From NCBI RefSeq assembly GCF_004364325.1, contig NZ_SOCP01000005.1:1-64000 (forward strand): a DNA stretch of 64,000 nucleotides. The letters are read 5' to 3'. Position numbers and translations under genes: made by a program. The first letter of the stretch is position 1. Every line of letters starts with the position of its first letter. Shown one piece after another: positions 40,590-49,298 of the stretch. Under the pieces are notes generated by a model. It was given only the letters and a program-made list of their open reading frames with translations. It searched no databases and was not told the DNA's origin. Source of the DNA: Actinophytocola oryzae (GTDB lineage Bacteria > Actinomycetota > Actinomycetes > Mycobacteriales > Pseudonocardiaceae).

Positions 40590-41465
40590 TTAGTCGGCCA
40601 GGATCTCGGTGAGCACGTGGCGGGAGTTCGCGGCCAGCGCGGGGTTGGTGTGCTGGTAGTAGGGCAGCTGGATGACCGAGATCGACAGCGCCCAGCCCCT
40701 GCCGCGGCGCCAGGTGTCGTCGTCGACGTCGAGCGCGTCCCGGAAGGCCCGCCGTTCGGCGGCGGGCAGCAGGTTCCACGCGACGATCAGGTCGACGGTC
40801 GGGTCACCGACCCCGGCGGCACCCCAGTCGATGACGGCGGCGAGCCTGCCGTCGCGCACCAGGAGGTTGCCTGGCGACAGGTCCGCGTGTGCCCAGGCCT
40901 GCGGGCCGGTTCTCGGCGGGACGCGCAGGGCGTCGTCCCAGACGGCGGTGATCGCGGCGGTGTCGGCGAGGCCCTCGGACGCCGCGATCGCCGCGCGGGT
41001 CGGCGCGTCGCGGGTCGCCAGCGGCATCCCCCGGCCTGCCTTCGGTGCGCCTGCCGGGTCGACCCGGCGCAGCGCGGTGACGAACGCGGCGAGGTCGTGC
41101 GCGAGGCCAGGCTCGCCTGCGACCGGGTTCGTACCGGGGAGCCAGCGGCAGACCGTCCACGGGTAGGGGTAGTCGCCGGTCGGGGTGCCGACGCCGACCG
41201 GTTCGGGCACCGCGACGGGCAGGTGCGGCGCGAGCCGTGGCACCCACTCCCGCTCGGCGGCCACGTTGCCCGCGGCTCCCGCGATGCGCGGGAGCCGGAC
41301 GGCGAGGTCGTCGCCGAGCCGGAACATGGCGTTGTCGGTGCCCGAGGAGGCGACCGGCTCGACGGGCAGGCCGGCCCAGTCCGGGAACTGCGCTGCGACG
41401 AGCCGCGTCACGAGCGCCACGTCGATGTCCGCCTCGTCGGCATGCATCCTCACGCCGACGATCAT
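40590..41465 (-). CDS. aminoglycoside phosphotransferase (APH) family kinase
   Basis: The 291-residue protein has the APH kinase fold: SGTDNAMFRLGDDLAVRLPR (nucleotide loop), WAHADLSPGNLLVRDGRLAA (catalytic H-x-D-x-x-x-x-N) and VIDWGAAGVGDPTVDLIVAW (metal D-W-G). The group phosphorylates aminoglycosides, homoserine, choline or sugars. The sequence resembles the broad actinobacterial set, not a specific resistance enzyme. It starts 10 bases after the MerR-type regulator gene; an internal ATG at 41447 is a possible start. Confidence 0.9.
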   Translation of the reverse strand: MIVGVRMHADEADIDVALVTRLVAAQFPDWAGLPVEPVASSGTDNAMFRLGDDLAVRLPRIAGAAGNVAAEREWVPRLAPHLPVAVPEPVGVGTPTGDYPYPWTVCRWLPGTNPVAGEPGLAHDLAAFVTALRRVDPAGAPKAGRGMPLATRDAPTRAAIAASEGLADTAAITAVWDDALRVPPRTGPQAWAHADLSPGNLLVRDGRLAAVIDWGAAGVGDPTVDLIVAWNLLPAAERRAFRDALDVDDDTWRRGRGWALSISVIQLPYYQHTNPALAANSRHVLTEILAD

Positions 41466-41475
41466 CCGTCAGCGG

Positions 41476-42378
41476 TCAAGCGGGATTCAGCGACAGTTCC
41501 AGCGCGTCGAGCAGCCAGCCGTGCCAGCTGCCGGTCGTGGTCGCCTCGCCGCTCACCTCGCCGACGAGCGTCCAGTACCGGAGCATCCGGGGGTCGCGGT
41601 CGGGGGCCGTGTAGGCGTGCAGCTCACGCCGGAACTCGGGGGTGTCCCGGCGGCCACGGACGGCCGCGTGCGCGTCGACGAACTGGTCCAGCTCGGCCCC
41701 CGGCGACGGCCGCAGTCCGGCCGCTACCAGCGGCACCACCAGCTCACACGCCGCGCCGACGGCGGTGAGCAGCGCGGTCTCGTCGAGGTGTGCGTGTGCT
41801 CTCGCGCGGTCGACGAACGGCGCGGCCAGCGCACTCGTCAGCGTCACCAGCTCCGCGTACGCGACCACCTGCTCCGGGGTCGGGTCGGCGGGTGGTTCCG
41901 GCACGTTCATGGCCACGAACGTGTGGAACAGCTCGGGCGGCAGCGGTGCGGCGAAGAAGCGGCGCCAGAAGGCGACCAGCTCGTCGCGTGCGGCGCGGCC
42001 GTCGTGCGCGGCGGACAGCAGGGCGAGCCGCTCGGCACGGTCGGCGGCATCGGCCTGCTCCACCGCCCGCAACGCGGCCCGCCGCCAGGCGAGAGCAGTC
42101 AGCTCGGCGTCCGTCCTCGCCCGCTCGACCGCGATGGCCTCGGCGAGTGCGCGACGGCCGGTGAGCACGTCGGTGATGGCGGGCAGGCCGAGCCCGAGTG
42201 CCCGCAGCCGCCGGACGAGGGTGAGCCGGTCGACCGCCCCCGCGTCGAAGCGGCGGTGGCCGCCCGCGCTGCGCACGGACTCCAGGACGCCCTCGTCGCA
42301 GTAGAAGCGGATCGTGCGGACGGGCACGCCGGTCCGCAGCGACAGGTCGCCGATGCCGTAGGACGTGTTCTGGGTCAC
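41476..42378 (-). CDS. MerR family transcriptional regulator
   Basis: The 300-residue protein opens with the MerR winged-helix: YGIGDLSLRTGVPVRTIRFY, DEGVLESVRSAGGHRRFDAG, AVDRLTLVRRLRALGLGLPA. The coiled dimer helix and a large C-terminal domain follow (residues 110-300), with no Cys cluster for metals. The sensor part is thus probably for an organic ligand, as in TipA-like regulators. GTG at 42378 is divergent from the mycothiol-dependent enzyme gene, with a fitting MerR-type promoter between. It likely activates that gene. Confidence 0.9.
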   Translation of the reverse strand: MTQNTSYGIGDLSLRTGVPVRTIRFYCDEGVLESVRSAGGHRRFDAGAVDRLTLVRRLRALGLGLPAITDVLTGRRALAEAIAVERARTDAELTALAWRRAALRAVEQADAADRAERLALLSAAHDGRAARDELVAFWRRFFAAPLPPELFHTFVAMNVPEPPADPTPEQVVAYAELVTLTSALAAPFVDRARAHAHLDETALLTAVGAACELVVPLVAAGLRPSPGAELDQFVDAHAAVRGRRDTPEFRRELHAYTAPDRDPRMLRYWTLVGEVSGEATTTGSWHGWLLDALELSLNPA

Positions 42379-42384
42379 GGTCGA

Positions 42385-42416
42385 TTGCACCTCCACCCGG
42401 CTGGAGTTCCTACGGT
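42385..42416 (+). promoter_or_regulatory. MerR-type promoter with dyad in a long spacer
   Basis: TTGCAC (42385-42390) and TACGGT (42411-42416) are separated by 20 bases, longer than the normal 17. The spacer contains the dyad CTCCA (42391-42395)/TGGAG (42402-42406). MerR regulators activate such over-long promoters by twisting DNA. The predicted start site falls on the ATG at 42423, so the mRNA would be leaderless. Inferred from sequence only. Confidence 0.55.
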
Positions 42417-42422
42417 ACGGAC

Positions 42423-43094
42423 ATGGAGCTACGAGATCAGACCGCGGCTTTCGCCGAGGTCGTCGCCGGTGCCGACCCGTCGACGCGGGTGCCTGCGTGT
42501 CCCGACTGGCTGCTGCGCGACCTCGTCGGGCACATCGGCCAGGCGTCGCGGTGGGCGGCGGGCATCGTGCGGTCGGGGCCGAGCCCGGCACCCGACCCGC
42601 GTGACGCGGAACCCGGACCACCCGACGGCTGGACCGACTGGTTGCTGGCCGGTGCGGACGAGCTGCTGGCCGAGGTCGAGGCCGCGGAAGCGCCGGTGTG
42701 GACGGTGGTGGGGCCGGGGCCGGCGAGCTGGTGGGTGCGGCGCCTGCTCTCGGACCTGGTCGTGCACACGGCGGACGCGGCGTTCACCGTCGGCGCACCC
42801 TTCGGGGTGAGCACCGCGCTCGCGGCGGACACGATCGCCGAGGCGCTGAACCTGTTGGGCCTGGCCAAGATCCGCGGCGACCGAACGGGCACGATCGCGC
42901 TGCGTCCGTCCACGGGCGACGGTTGGCTGATCGCCCGGCCCGACTGGCGACGAGGCGCCGGTGATGCGGACGTGACGCTGTCCGGGTCCACTCAGGACCT
43001 CCTGCTGGTCCTCATGCGACGGTTGCCACTCGATCACGTCTCCGTCACCGGCGACCGGCGGTTGGTCGAGGAGCTACTGACCTACGAACTGTGA
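42423..43094 (+). CDS. maleylpyruvate isomerase family mycothiol-dependent enzyme
   Basis: The 223-residue protein has the DinB-like four-helix N-terminal domain (TRVPACPDWLLRDLVGHIGQ, WVRRLLSDLVVHTADAAF with the metal His) and a C-terminal SCP2-like domain (GWLIARPDWRR, LLLVLMRRLPLDHVSVTGDR). Family members bind a metal and use mycothiol for isomerisation or detoxification. A leaderless start matches the divergent MerR-controlled promoter. Its end overlaps the convergent cutC gene by 21 bases. Confidence 0.9.
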   Translation: MELRDQTAAFAEVVAGADPSTRVPACPDWLLRDLVGHIGQASRWAAGIVRSGPSPAPDPRDAEPGPPDGWTDWLLAGADELLAEVEAAEAPVWTVVGPGPASWWVRRLLSDLVVHTADAAFTVGAPFGVSTALAADTIAEALNLLGLAKIRGDRTGTIALRPSTGDGWLIARPDWRRGAGDADVTLSGSTQDLLLVLMRRLPLDHVSVTGDRRLVEELLTYEL

Positions 43095-43790
43095 ACAGAG
43101 CGCGGCGACCTCGTCCGCGTCGGTCTCGAAGTGGTCGTGGCCGGCAGGCACGGTCACGCCCGCGTAGGACACGTCGCCGGGCCGGCTCGTGCCGGTCGGG
43201 CGGCGGGGGCCGGCATGCAGGTCACGCACTCCGGTTGCCGCCACGACCCGCTCGGCGTTCGCCGCACGCACCCCGCCACAGGCCATGACGGTCACGTCCG
43301 TCCGGCCGGCCAGCTCCCTGATGAGTGGCGCGCCGTCGAGTGCGGAGCGGCGGCGGCCGGACGTCAGCACCCGCGTGAAACCCAGCTCCGCCAGCCGGTC
43401 CACGGCACGCAGGGAGTCCGCGCTGACGTCGACGGCCCGGTGGAACGTCGTCTCGAGGCCCGCCGCCGCCTCGACGAACGCCGCACAGGCGTCGGCCACC
43501 GTGCCGTCCTCGGCCAGTGCCCCGACCACGACGCCGGTCGCGCCGTGCTCCCTGGCGACGGCGATGTCCCGGACGATCAGGTCCAGCTCGTCGCGGGTGT
43601 AGTGGAAGTCGCCGGGCCGAGGGCGGATCAGGGCGTGCACCTCGACCAGCTCGGCCGCGGCCTCGACGAGCGCGGCGCTCGGCGTGAGGCCGCCGTCGCT
43701 CAGGCCTGCGCACAGCTCGACCCGTGCGGCACCCGCCCGCGCCGCCACCCGCGCACCCTGCACCGACTCGATGCTGATCTCCACTCGCAT
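43074..43790 (-). CDS. cutC: CutC family copper homeostasis protein
   Basis: The 238-residue TIM-barrel protein starts RVEISIESVQGARVAARAGA and contains VELCAGLSDGGLTPS, VHALIRPRPGDFHYT and DVTVMACGGVRAANAERVV, all hallmark CutC stretches. It was named for copper tolerance in E. coli, but the molecular role is unsettled. An upstream ATG adds 11 residues without a ribosome site; the ATG at 43790 gives the family start. No copper transporter lies near. Confidence 0.92.
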   Translation of the reverse strand: MRVEISIESVQGARVAARAGAARVELCAGLSDGGLTPSAALVEAAAELVEVHALIRPRPGDFHYTRDELDLIVRDIAVAREHGATGVVVGALAEDGTVADACAAFVEAAAGLETTFHRAVDVSADSLRAVDRLAELGFTRVLTSGRRRSALDGAPLIRELAGRTDVTVMACGGVRAANAERVVAATGVRDLHAGPRRPTGTSRPGDVSYAGVTVPAGHDHFETDADEVAALCSQFVGQ

Positions 43791-43866
43791 GCGGACCAGT
43801 ATCGAGTGTGACGCAGGACACATCGAACCGAGAACCTGCCGCGCAGGGCCGATCGTCTAGCCGGAC

Positions 43867-44394
43867 ATGCCTGATGAGGAGACGCTGCTGCGCCGGGTCG
43901 CGAAAGGCGACCGGGCGGCGTTCGAGCAGCTGTACCGGCGGACGGCGCCCTGGCTGGCGGTGCGGCTGCGCCGCCGGTGTGCGGACGACCAGCTGGTCGC
44001 CGAGGTCATGCAGGACACGTACCTGGCGGTGTGGCGTGCGGCAGGCGGGTTCGCGGGCGCGTCGGTCGACGGGTCGGCCGTGGGGTGGCTGTGGACGATC
44101 GCCGCACGCAGGCTCGTGGACGCGTTCCGGCGGCGGGCCCGCGAGTCCGTGCCGCCACTGACGGCCGAGCCGTCGTCACCTGCCGCGGAGGACGAGGCCC
44201 TGTCCGACGTGGTCGGCGACGAGGTCGGCGTTGCGCTGGGGATGCTGGCGCCGGAGCTGCGGGCCGTGCTGCAGGCCATGGTGGTCGACGGCCTCACGGT
44301 CCGGGAGACGGCGACGCTGCTCGGCGTCCCGGAGGGCACGGTCAAGACGAGGGCCCGCCGCGCCCGTCTGGCGATGAGGGAGGCGCTCTCATGA
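43867..44394 (+). CDS. ECF-type RNA polymerase sigma factor
   Basis: The 175-residue sigma factor has region 2 (LLRRVAKGDRAAFEQLYRRT, LVAEVMQDTYLAVWRAAGGF, GWLWTIAARRLVDAFRR) and region 4 (LRAVLQAMVVDGLTVRETAT, LGVPEGTVKTRARRARLAMR). It starts a five-gene operon with ATGA overlaps. The next gene is a zinc-finger membrane protein that fits an anti-sigma factor. It likely controls its own operon, which encodes an ABC transporter. Confidence 0.93.
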   Translation: MPDEETLLRRVAKGDRAAFEQLYRRTAPWLAVRLRRRCADDQLVAEVMQDTYLAVWRAAGGFAGASVDGSAVGWLWTIAARRLVDAFRRRARESVPPLTAEPSSPAAEDEALSDVVGDEVGVALGMLAPELRAVLQAMVVDGLTVRETATLLGVPEGTVKTRARRARLAMREALS

Positions 44395-45161
44395 CCTGGC
44401 ACGCGTCCACCGAGCTGCTGCACCGCTACGCGGACGGCGATCCCGCGCTCGCGACCGACGTCGCGTGGGCGGTCGAGGTCCACCTGGAGTCCTGTGCGGA
44501 CTGCCGGGCGAGGCTCGCGGCGGAGGCGACCGAGGTGGCGCCGCTCGTCGAGCAGGTCTGGGCCGGGCTCGACCTGGCCCCCGAGCCCGCACCCGTTCGG
44601 GGAAGGCTCTGGCTCACGACGTGGGCGACCCCGGCCATGGCGCCGTGGCTCGCCATGACGGTCCTCGTGACGCTCGCCGCCGTCGTCGCCGACTGGCTGA
44701 CCGACGGGACCTACCCGTCGATCGCCCTGCTGTTGGCGCCGGTAGCGCCTGTCGCGGGGGTCGCGGCGGCGTGGGCCAGGGGCATGGACCCGGCACACGA
44801 GCTGGTCGCCGCGACACCGAGGGCCGGGCTGTACCTGGTGCTGCGCCGGACGCTCGCGGTGCTCGTCGTGGTGATCCCGCTGCTGGCGCTCGGCACGTGG
44901 ACCTCACCCGTCCGGTGGCTGCTCCCGTGCCTCGCGTTCACCGTGGCCACGCTCGCGCTCGGCGGGTTCGTCGGCCTGCGGCGCGCGGCGGTGGGACTGG
45001 TCGTGGCGTGGGCGCTGTTCGTCGTCGGCCCGAGCCTCGTCACGGCACGCGTCCCGGTGGTGCTCGAACCGGCCGCGCTCGGGGTCTGGGCCGCCGTGAC
45101 CGTCGTGTGCGCCGCCGTGGTCCGGCTGCGCGCCACCGTCTACACCCGACTGGAAAGCTGA
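44391..45161 (+). CDS. membrane-bound anti-sigma factor-like protein with zinc-finger
   Basis: The 256-residue protein has an N-terminal zf-HC2 motif in VEVHLESCADCRARLAAEAT (H-x3-C-x2-C), the zinc anti-sigma signature. About six hydrophobic segments follow from residue 80 to the end (LAMTVLVTLAAVVADWL, LVVVIPLLALG, LVVAWALFVVGPSLV). It is translationally coupled to the sigma gene (ATGA). It probably holds the sigma factor at the membrane until a signal arrives, perhaps from the transporter genes behind it. Confidence 0.88.
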   Translation: MTWHASTELLHRYADGDPALATDVAWAVEVHLESCADCRARLAAEATEVAPLVEQVWAGLDLAPEPAPVRGRLWLTTWATPAMAPWLAMTVLVTLAAVVADWLTDGTYPSIALLLAPVAPVAGVAAAWARGMDPAHELVAATPRAGLYLVLRRTLAVLVVVIPLLALGTWTSPVRWLLPCLAFTVATLALGGFVGLRRAAVGLVVAWALFVVGPSLVTARVPVVLEPAALGVWAAVTVVCAAVVRLRATVYTRLES

Positions 45162-45175
45162 TGGGAGACAACGGA

Positions 45176-45952
45176 ATGCCTCGCACGGTCAGTGCGGCCG
45201 AGATCGCGCCGACGACCTACCCGTTCGAGATCCACGCGCAGGGCCTGCGGGTCCGTGCCGGGCGGCGGATGGCGGTGGACGGGGTGGACCTGTCGCTGGC
45301 CAACGGCGTGCACGGCCTGCTCGGCCCCAACGGCGCGGGCAAGACGACGCTCATCCGCGCACTGGCGACCGTGCTGCGGCCCGCGGGTGGCTCGCTGTCG
45401 CTGCTCGGTGGCGCGGGCCAGCGGGAGGTTCGCCGCAGACTCGGTTACCTGCCACAGGACTTCGGTTTCTACCGGCGGTTCACGGTGCGTGAGTTCGTCG
45501 AGTACATGGCATGGCTCAAGGAGATGCCGAAGGCGGAGGTGCCCGGCGCGGTGCAGCGTGCGATCGAGCGGGTCGGGCTGGCCGACCGGGCGGACGACCG
45601 GATGAAGACGTTGTCCGGCGGCATGGTCCGGCGGGCCGGCATCGCGCAGGCACTCGTCAACGACCCGGCGGTCCTGCTGCTCGACGAGCCGACCGCGGGG
45701 CTGGATCCCGCGCAGCGCATGCAGTTCCGGCAGCTGCTGCGCGAGCTGACCGACACGTGTGTCGTGGTGTCCACGCACCTGGTCGAGGACGTGGCCGCCG
45801 CGTGCACGGACGTGGTCCTGCTCGACGCGGGCCGGGTCGTGTTCCAGGGCACGACCGCGCAACTGCAGGCCGCGGGCTCGGACGCCGACCCGGGTGACAG
45901 CCCGCTGGAACGCGGCTACTCGGCACTGCTGGCCGGGGAGGCGAGCCGATGA
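45176..45952 (+). CDS. ABC transporter ATP-binding protein
   Basis: The 258-residue ATPase has Walker A LLGPNGAGKTTLIR, Q-loop GYLPQDFGFYRRF, signature LSGGMVRRAGIAQAL and Walker B LLLDEPTAGLD, plus the switch His in VVSTHLVEDV. An ATG at 45161 overlaps the previous stop. GGGAGA at 7-base spacing instead supports the ATG at 45176. It drives the two membrane proteins encoded next. The substrate is unknown; such exporters often remove peptides or lipophilic drugs. Confidence 0.93.
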   Translation: MPRTVSAAEIAPTTYPFEIHAQGLRVRAGRRMAVDGVDLSLANGVHGLLGPNGAGKTTLIRALATVLRPAGGSLSLLGGAGQREVRRRLGYLPQDFGFYRRFTVREFVEYMAWLKEMPKAEVPGAVQRAIERVGLADRADDRMKTLSGGMVRRAGIAQALVNDPAVLLLDEPTAGLDPAQRMQFRQLLRELTDTCVVVSTHLVEDVAAACTDVVLLDAGRVVFQGTTAQLQAAGSDADPGDSPLERGYSALLAGEASR

Positions 45953-47247
45953 TCCTGCGTACCGAGCTGCGTCGCTCGACCGCGCCGGTGGTCGGCATCA
46001 CGCTCCCGGTGCTCTCGCTCGCGCTCCTGTACTCGACGACCGGGCCGTGGGGCAAGACGACCGCGCCGTGGGACGAGCAGTGGATCGGGCTCGCGCAGTG
46101 GACGCGCTACCTCTCGCTGTTCCTGCTACCGCTGGTCCTGGGGGCCGGCGCGTGGCAGGGCATGCGGGAGCGGCGGTCCGGGGTCCTGGAACTGTTCGCC
46201 AGCACACCGAGGACCGCCTGGCGGCGGGTGCTGCCGACCGCCTGCGCCGTGGGACTGGCGCTCACCGCCGGCTACCTCGTCCTGCTCGTCTTCGGTGGGG
46301 TGCGGGTGACGAAGACCGCGAGCTACTTCCCGGTCGGGTGGTTGCCGGTGGCCGGCGTGATGGTCCTGGCCCTCGTCGGCGTCGCGCTGCTCGGCGCGGG
46401 CATCGGCAGGCTCGTGCCGTGGCTGGTGGCGCCGCCGGTGCTGGCCGTGGCGCTGCTCGCCGGGCTGGTCGTCCTCGACCAGGCCGGCTGGCCTCGGCTG
46501 CTGACGCCCGTGTTCAGCGGCCTGGAGGTCGGCGTCCACACGTCGGTGGCCGGGTCCGTCACCGTCTCGCAGGCGTTGTGGTTCACCGGGATCGGGTTGA
46601 CCGGCTTCGGGCTGCTCTTCGCGACGAAGGCCACGACCCGGGTCGCCGCGTTGCTGCCGGTCGTGCTGGGCGCCGCCGTCGCCGTGCCCGTCCTGTCCGG
46701 TGTGGACAGCGTGGTGGTCGCGGACCCGGCCGCGCGGGCACTGGTGTGTGACGACGACGGGCCGAGGGTGTGTGTCACGCGTGCCCACGCCGACTACCTG
46801 CCCGCGATCACCGGGCCCGCCCGCAGGGCGTTGACACTGCTGGGAAGGCTCCCGTCGCCGCCGACCTCGGTCGTGGAGATGGTGCCGGAGGAGCGGCTGC
46901 GGGCACCGGCCGGCGCGACACCGGTGTTCATCCTCACGCTGCCGCTGCCGGACCCGGACGAACTCGAGACGCGGATACTCGGCAGCGTCGGTGCGCCGGA
47001 CTGCGGGCTGACCTACGACTGGGAGGCCTCCGATCGGCTCATCGCCGCCCGGATCATCGTGGCGGGGTGGTTGACCGGCGAGCTGAAACCGGTGCCCGGC
47101 ATCAACTACGTGTGGGACAGGCTGCGGTCGGACATCGAGGACACGTGGCGGGCACTGCGTGCGCTGCCGCCCGCCGAGCAGGCGAGCCGGGTGGCCGCGC
47201 TGCGGGAGGCCGCGGTGTTCTGCCGTGGCGAGGTGACGGGGCTGTGA
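45949..47247 (+). CDS. ABC transporter permease
   Basis: The 432-residue protein has about six hydrophobic helices in residues 15-245 (VVGITLPVLSLALLYSTTG, YLSLFLLPLVLGAGAW, VLPTACAVGLALTAGYLVLL, VAGVMVLALVGVALLGAGIG, VAPPVLAVALLAGLVVLD). An extra-membrane C-terminal half of about 190 residues with several Cys (CDDDGPRVCV, PDCGLTYDW) follows. This large soluble domain is unusual for ABC-2 permeases. ATGA overlap with the ATPase gene shows coupling. Confidence 0.88.
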   Translation: MILRTELRRSTAPVVGITLPVLSLALLYSTTGPWGKTTAPWDEQWIGLAQWTRYLSLFLLPLVLGAGAWQGMRERRSGVLELFASTPRTAWRRVLPTACAVGLALTAGYLVLLVFGGVRVTKTASYFPVGWLPVAGVMVLALVGVALLGAGIGRLVPWLVAPPVLAVALLAGLVVLDQAGWPRLLTPVFSGLEVGVHTSVAGSVTVSQALWFTGIGLTGFGLLFATKATTRVAALLPVVLGAAVAVPVLSGVDSVVVADPAARALVCDDDGPRVCVTRAHADYLPAITGPARRALTLLGRLPSPPTSVVEMVPEERLRAPAGATPVFILTLPLPDPDELETRILGSVGAPDCGLTYDWEASDRLIAARIIVAGWLTGELKPVPGINYVWDRLRSDIEDTWRALRALPPAEQASRVAALREAAVFCRGEVTGL

Positions 47248-47807
47248 GGTTGCTGGTGCTGTACCTGCGGTCACGGCAGGTGGCGGCCGGGGCCGTCGGC
47301 GGGATCGCCTGCGTGGTCGTGCTCGGGGTGCTGGCGGGCGACTCGGACTCCTTCCGGCTGCTCCTGGGGATCTTCGGGCTCGTCGCGGTGACCTCGGTGA
47401 CGGCGGTAGGGCTGGCCGGCCAGGACCCCGCGCTGGAAAGGACCGCTGCGCTGGACTGGCGCTGGCGCCGGGCCACGCACGTGGTGGCGATCGGCGGGCT
47501 GACGGTGCTCCTCGGCGTCGTCGCCGGGCCGCCGGTCGCGACCGAGATCGTCGTGCGTGACGGGATCGGGCTCACCGGGCTGGCGGCGTTGGGCGTCACC
47601 GTGCTGGGCAGTGGGCTCGCGTGGTGCGTGCCGATGGCGTGGACGGTGGTGGCGGTGGGCGCGAGGATGGCGAACGAGCCACCCGCCGCGCCGCTGGTCA
47701 CCTGGCTGCTCCAGCCGACCGGTACGGCGGCGGCGAGCCTCGCGGCAGGAGTCCTGGGGATCACGGGGCTGCTGGTCTACTCGCTGCGGGGACCCAGGAC
47801 CCAGTAG
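47244..47807 (+). CDS. integral membrane protein of the ABC transporter operon
   Basis: The 187-residue protein starts at GTG overlapping the permease stop (GTGA). Six hydrophobic segments are seen, including VAAGAVGGIACVVVLGVLAG, LLLGIFGLVAVTSVTAVGL, AIGGLTVLLGVVAG and AAASLAAGVLGITGLLVYSL. It probably forms the transport channel with the preceding permease. No named family is recognised. It ends the operon, followed by a converging AraC-type gene. Confidence 0.8.
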   Translation: MRLLVLYLRSRQVAAGAVGGIACVVVLGVLAGDSDSFRLLLGIFGLVAVTSVTAVGLAGQDPALERTAALDWRWRRATHVVAIGGLTVLLGVVAGPPVATEIVVRDGIGLTGLAALGVTVLGSGLAWCVPMAWTVVAVGARMANEPPAAPLVTWLLQPTGTAAASLAAGVLGITGLLVYSLRGPRTQ

Positions 47808-47822
47808 CGACGTCGGCTCCGC

Positions 47823-48566
47823 TCAGTAACGCTCCGCGTACCAGCCGGGCGGCTCGCCGAACATGTTCTTGAAGTCGCGGATGAAGTGGCCCTGGTCGGC
47901 GTAGCCGAGGTCCGCCGCGAGGGCCGCCCAGTCGATCTCGCCGCCTGCCGCCATGCGTTCGGTCACCTCGCGCAGGCGGTAGCGGCGGATCACCCACTTG
48001 GGCCCGACACCGACGTGCTCGGCGAACAGCCGCTGCAGCCCGCGCACGCTCGTCCCGCACTCGGCGGCGAGCTTCTCGACCCTGGTCAGCCCGGGGGTGG
48101 CCACGATCGACGCGACCGCGTCGGCCGCCTCGGTCACCCTCGGGTCGGCTGCGGGCAGGCGGTCGAGCAGGAACGCCTCGATCGCCGCCGCGTCCGGGTC
48201 GGTCGGCAGGCCGGGGCCGAAGACCTCGGCCGCGGGCAGCACCCGGTCGGTGATGGTCGAGACCGACGCACCGAGGAACGGCCGGAAGCAACCGGGCCGG
48301 AACGCGACGCCGAACACGTGGCCCGCGCCGTCGAGGACCTTGTACTGGTGACCGGTGACGACACCGTTCACGTCCACGCGGTCCGCGCCGAACGACAGGT
48401 GCACGTTCGGGAACGGCACGATCTTCTGCCGGTACGGCTCGGCGTAGTCCCAGCGCGCCTCCCAGTACCGCTCCACCCACGGCGCGAGCGCGGGCGACGG
48501 CTCGTGGTAACCGTGCCGCTGGTACCTGGTCCACGCACTCCGCAGCTCGCGGGCGTCCCTCCCCAC
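47823..48566 (-). CDS. AraC family transcriptional regulator
   Basis: The 247-residue protein has an N-terminal cupin-like sensor part (LAPWVERYWEARWDYAEPYR, PFPNVHLSFGADRVDVNGVV, FGVAFRPGCFRPFLG). The C-terminal AraC double helix-turn-helix reads VEKLAAECGTSVRGLQRLFA, YRLREVTERMAAGGEIDWAA and LGYADQGHFIRDFKNMFGEP. GTG at 48566 lies 7 bases after TAGACT, a -10-like box, so the mRNA may be leaderless. Divergent to the TIGR03086 gene, which is its likely target. Confidence 0.88.
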   Translation of the reverse strand: MGRDARELRSAWTRYQRHGYHEPSPALAPWVERYWEARWDYAEPYRQKIVPFPNVHLSFGADRVDVNGVVTGHQYKVLDGAGHVFGVAFRPGCFRPFLGASVSTITDRVLPAAEVFGPGLPTDPDAAAIEAFLLDRLPAADPRVTEAADAVASIVATPGLTRVEKLAAECGTSVRGLQRLFAEHVGVGPKWVIRRYRLREVTERMAAGGEIDWAALAADLGYADQGHFIRDFKNMFGEPPGWYAERY

Positions 48567-48630
48567 GCGGCCGAGTCTATGTCGCGATTCTTCAATACCG
48601 CGCCCGTACGGCTCCCCTAGCGTCGCCGCC

Positions 48631-49197
48631 ATGTCACATCTGTCCAACGCGGCCGGGGCCATGGCCGCCGTCGCCGAGACCATCACCGCCGACCAGCTCG
48701 CCGAGCGCACGCCCTGCACCGACTACGACGTACGCGGGCTGGTCAACCACCTGCTGTTCTGGGCCCCGTCGCTCGCCGCCGCAGGCCGCAAGGAGATCGT
48801 GCCGCCACCAGCCGCGACGGAGTCCGATGTGGACCTGACGTCGGGTGACTGGCACGCGGTCCTGCTCGCGGACCTGGACGACATGGTGTCCTCGTGGGCG
48901 CCGGAGTCGGCATGGGCCGGCGAGACCCGTTTCGTCGGGCCGACGATGCCTGCCGCGGCCATCGGCGACATGATCATCTCCGAGCTGGCCGTGCACGCGT
49001 GGGACCTCGCGGCCGCGACCGGCCAGAAGCTCGACCTGCCGGACGACACACTGTCCTACCTGCTCCCCTCGGTCGCCGCCAACGCGGAGCAGGGTCGCGA
49101 GATGGGCCTGTTCGGGCCGGAGGTGACCGTCGCGGCCGAGGCACCCCCGCTGGACCGCGTCCTCGGGCTGACCGGGCGCGACCCCGCCTGGACGTAG
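48631..49197 (+). CDS. TIGR03086-type DinB/maleylpyruvate-isomerase-fold protein
   Basis: The 188-residue protein has the four-helix metal-binding domain: TPCTDYDVRGLVNHLLFWAP, with His in VNHLL, and GDMIISELAVHAWDLAAATG with H-x-W-D. A short end, PPLDRVLGLTGRDPAW, is the family's signature. Family members are thought to bind mycothiol or a metal, with unknown reactions. It is divergent from an AraC-type gene, 65 bases away, which may control it. Confidence 0.9.
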   Translation: MSHLSNAAGAMAAVAETITADQLAERTPCTDYDVRGLVNHLLFWAPSLAAAGRKEIVPPPAATESDVDLTSGDWHAVLLADLDDMVSSWAPESAWAGETRFVGPTMPAAAIGDMIISELAVHAWDLAAATGQKLDLPDDTLSYLLPSVAANAEQGREMGLFGPEVTVAAEAPPLDRVLGLTGRDPAWT

Positions 49198-49298
49198 CAT
49201 CCTTCACGTGATGCCGGTCACATCTGGCGCGAGCTGTCGAAGCGTGGTGCGGTGGCTCCGACGTCCCGGCCGAACGTCATCGAGACAAGGAGTACACC

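Noticed and set aside
40590..41465. Calling the APH-family kinase a specific aminoglycoside-resistance gene
   Set aside because: The fold motifs are shared by homoserine, choline and sugar kinases, and no resistance-specific feature is visible.
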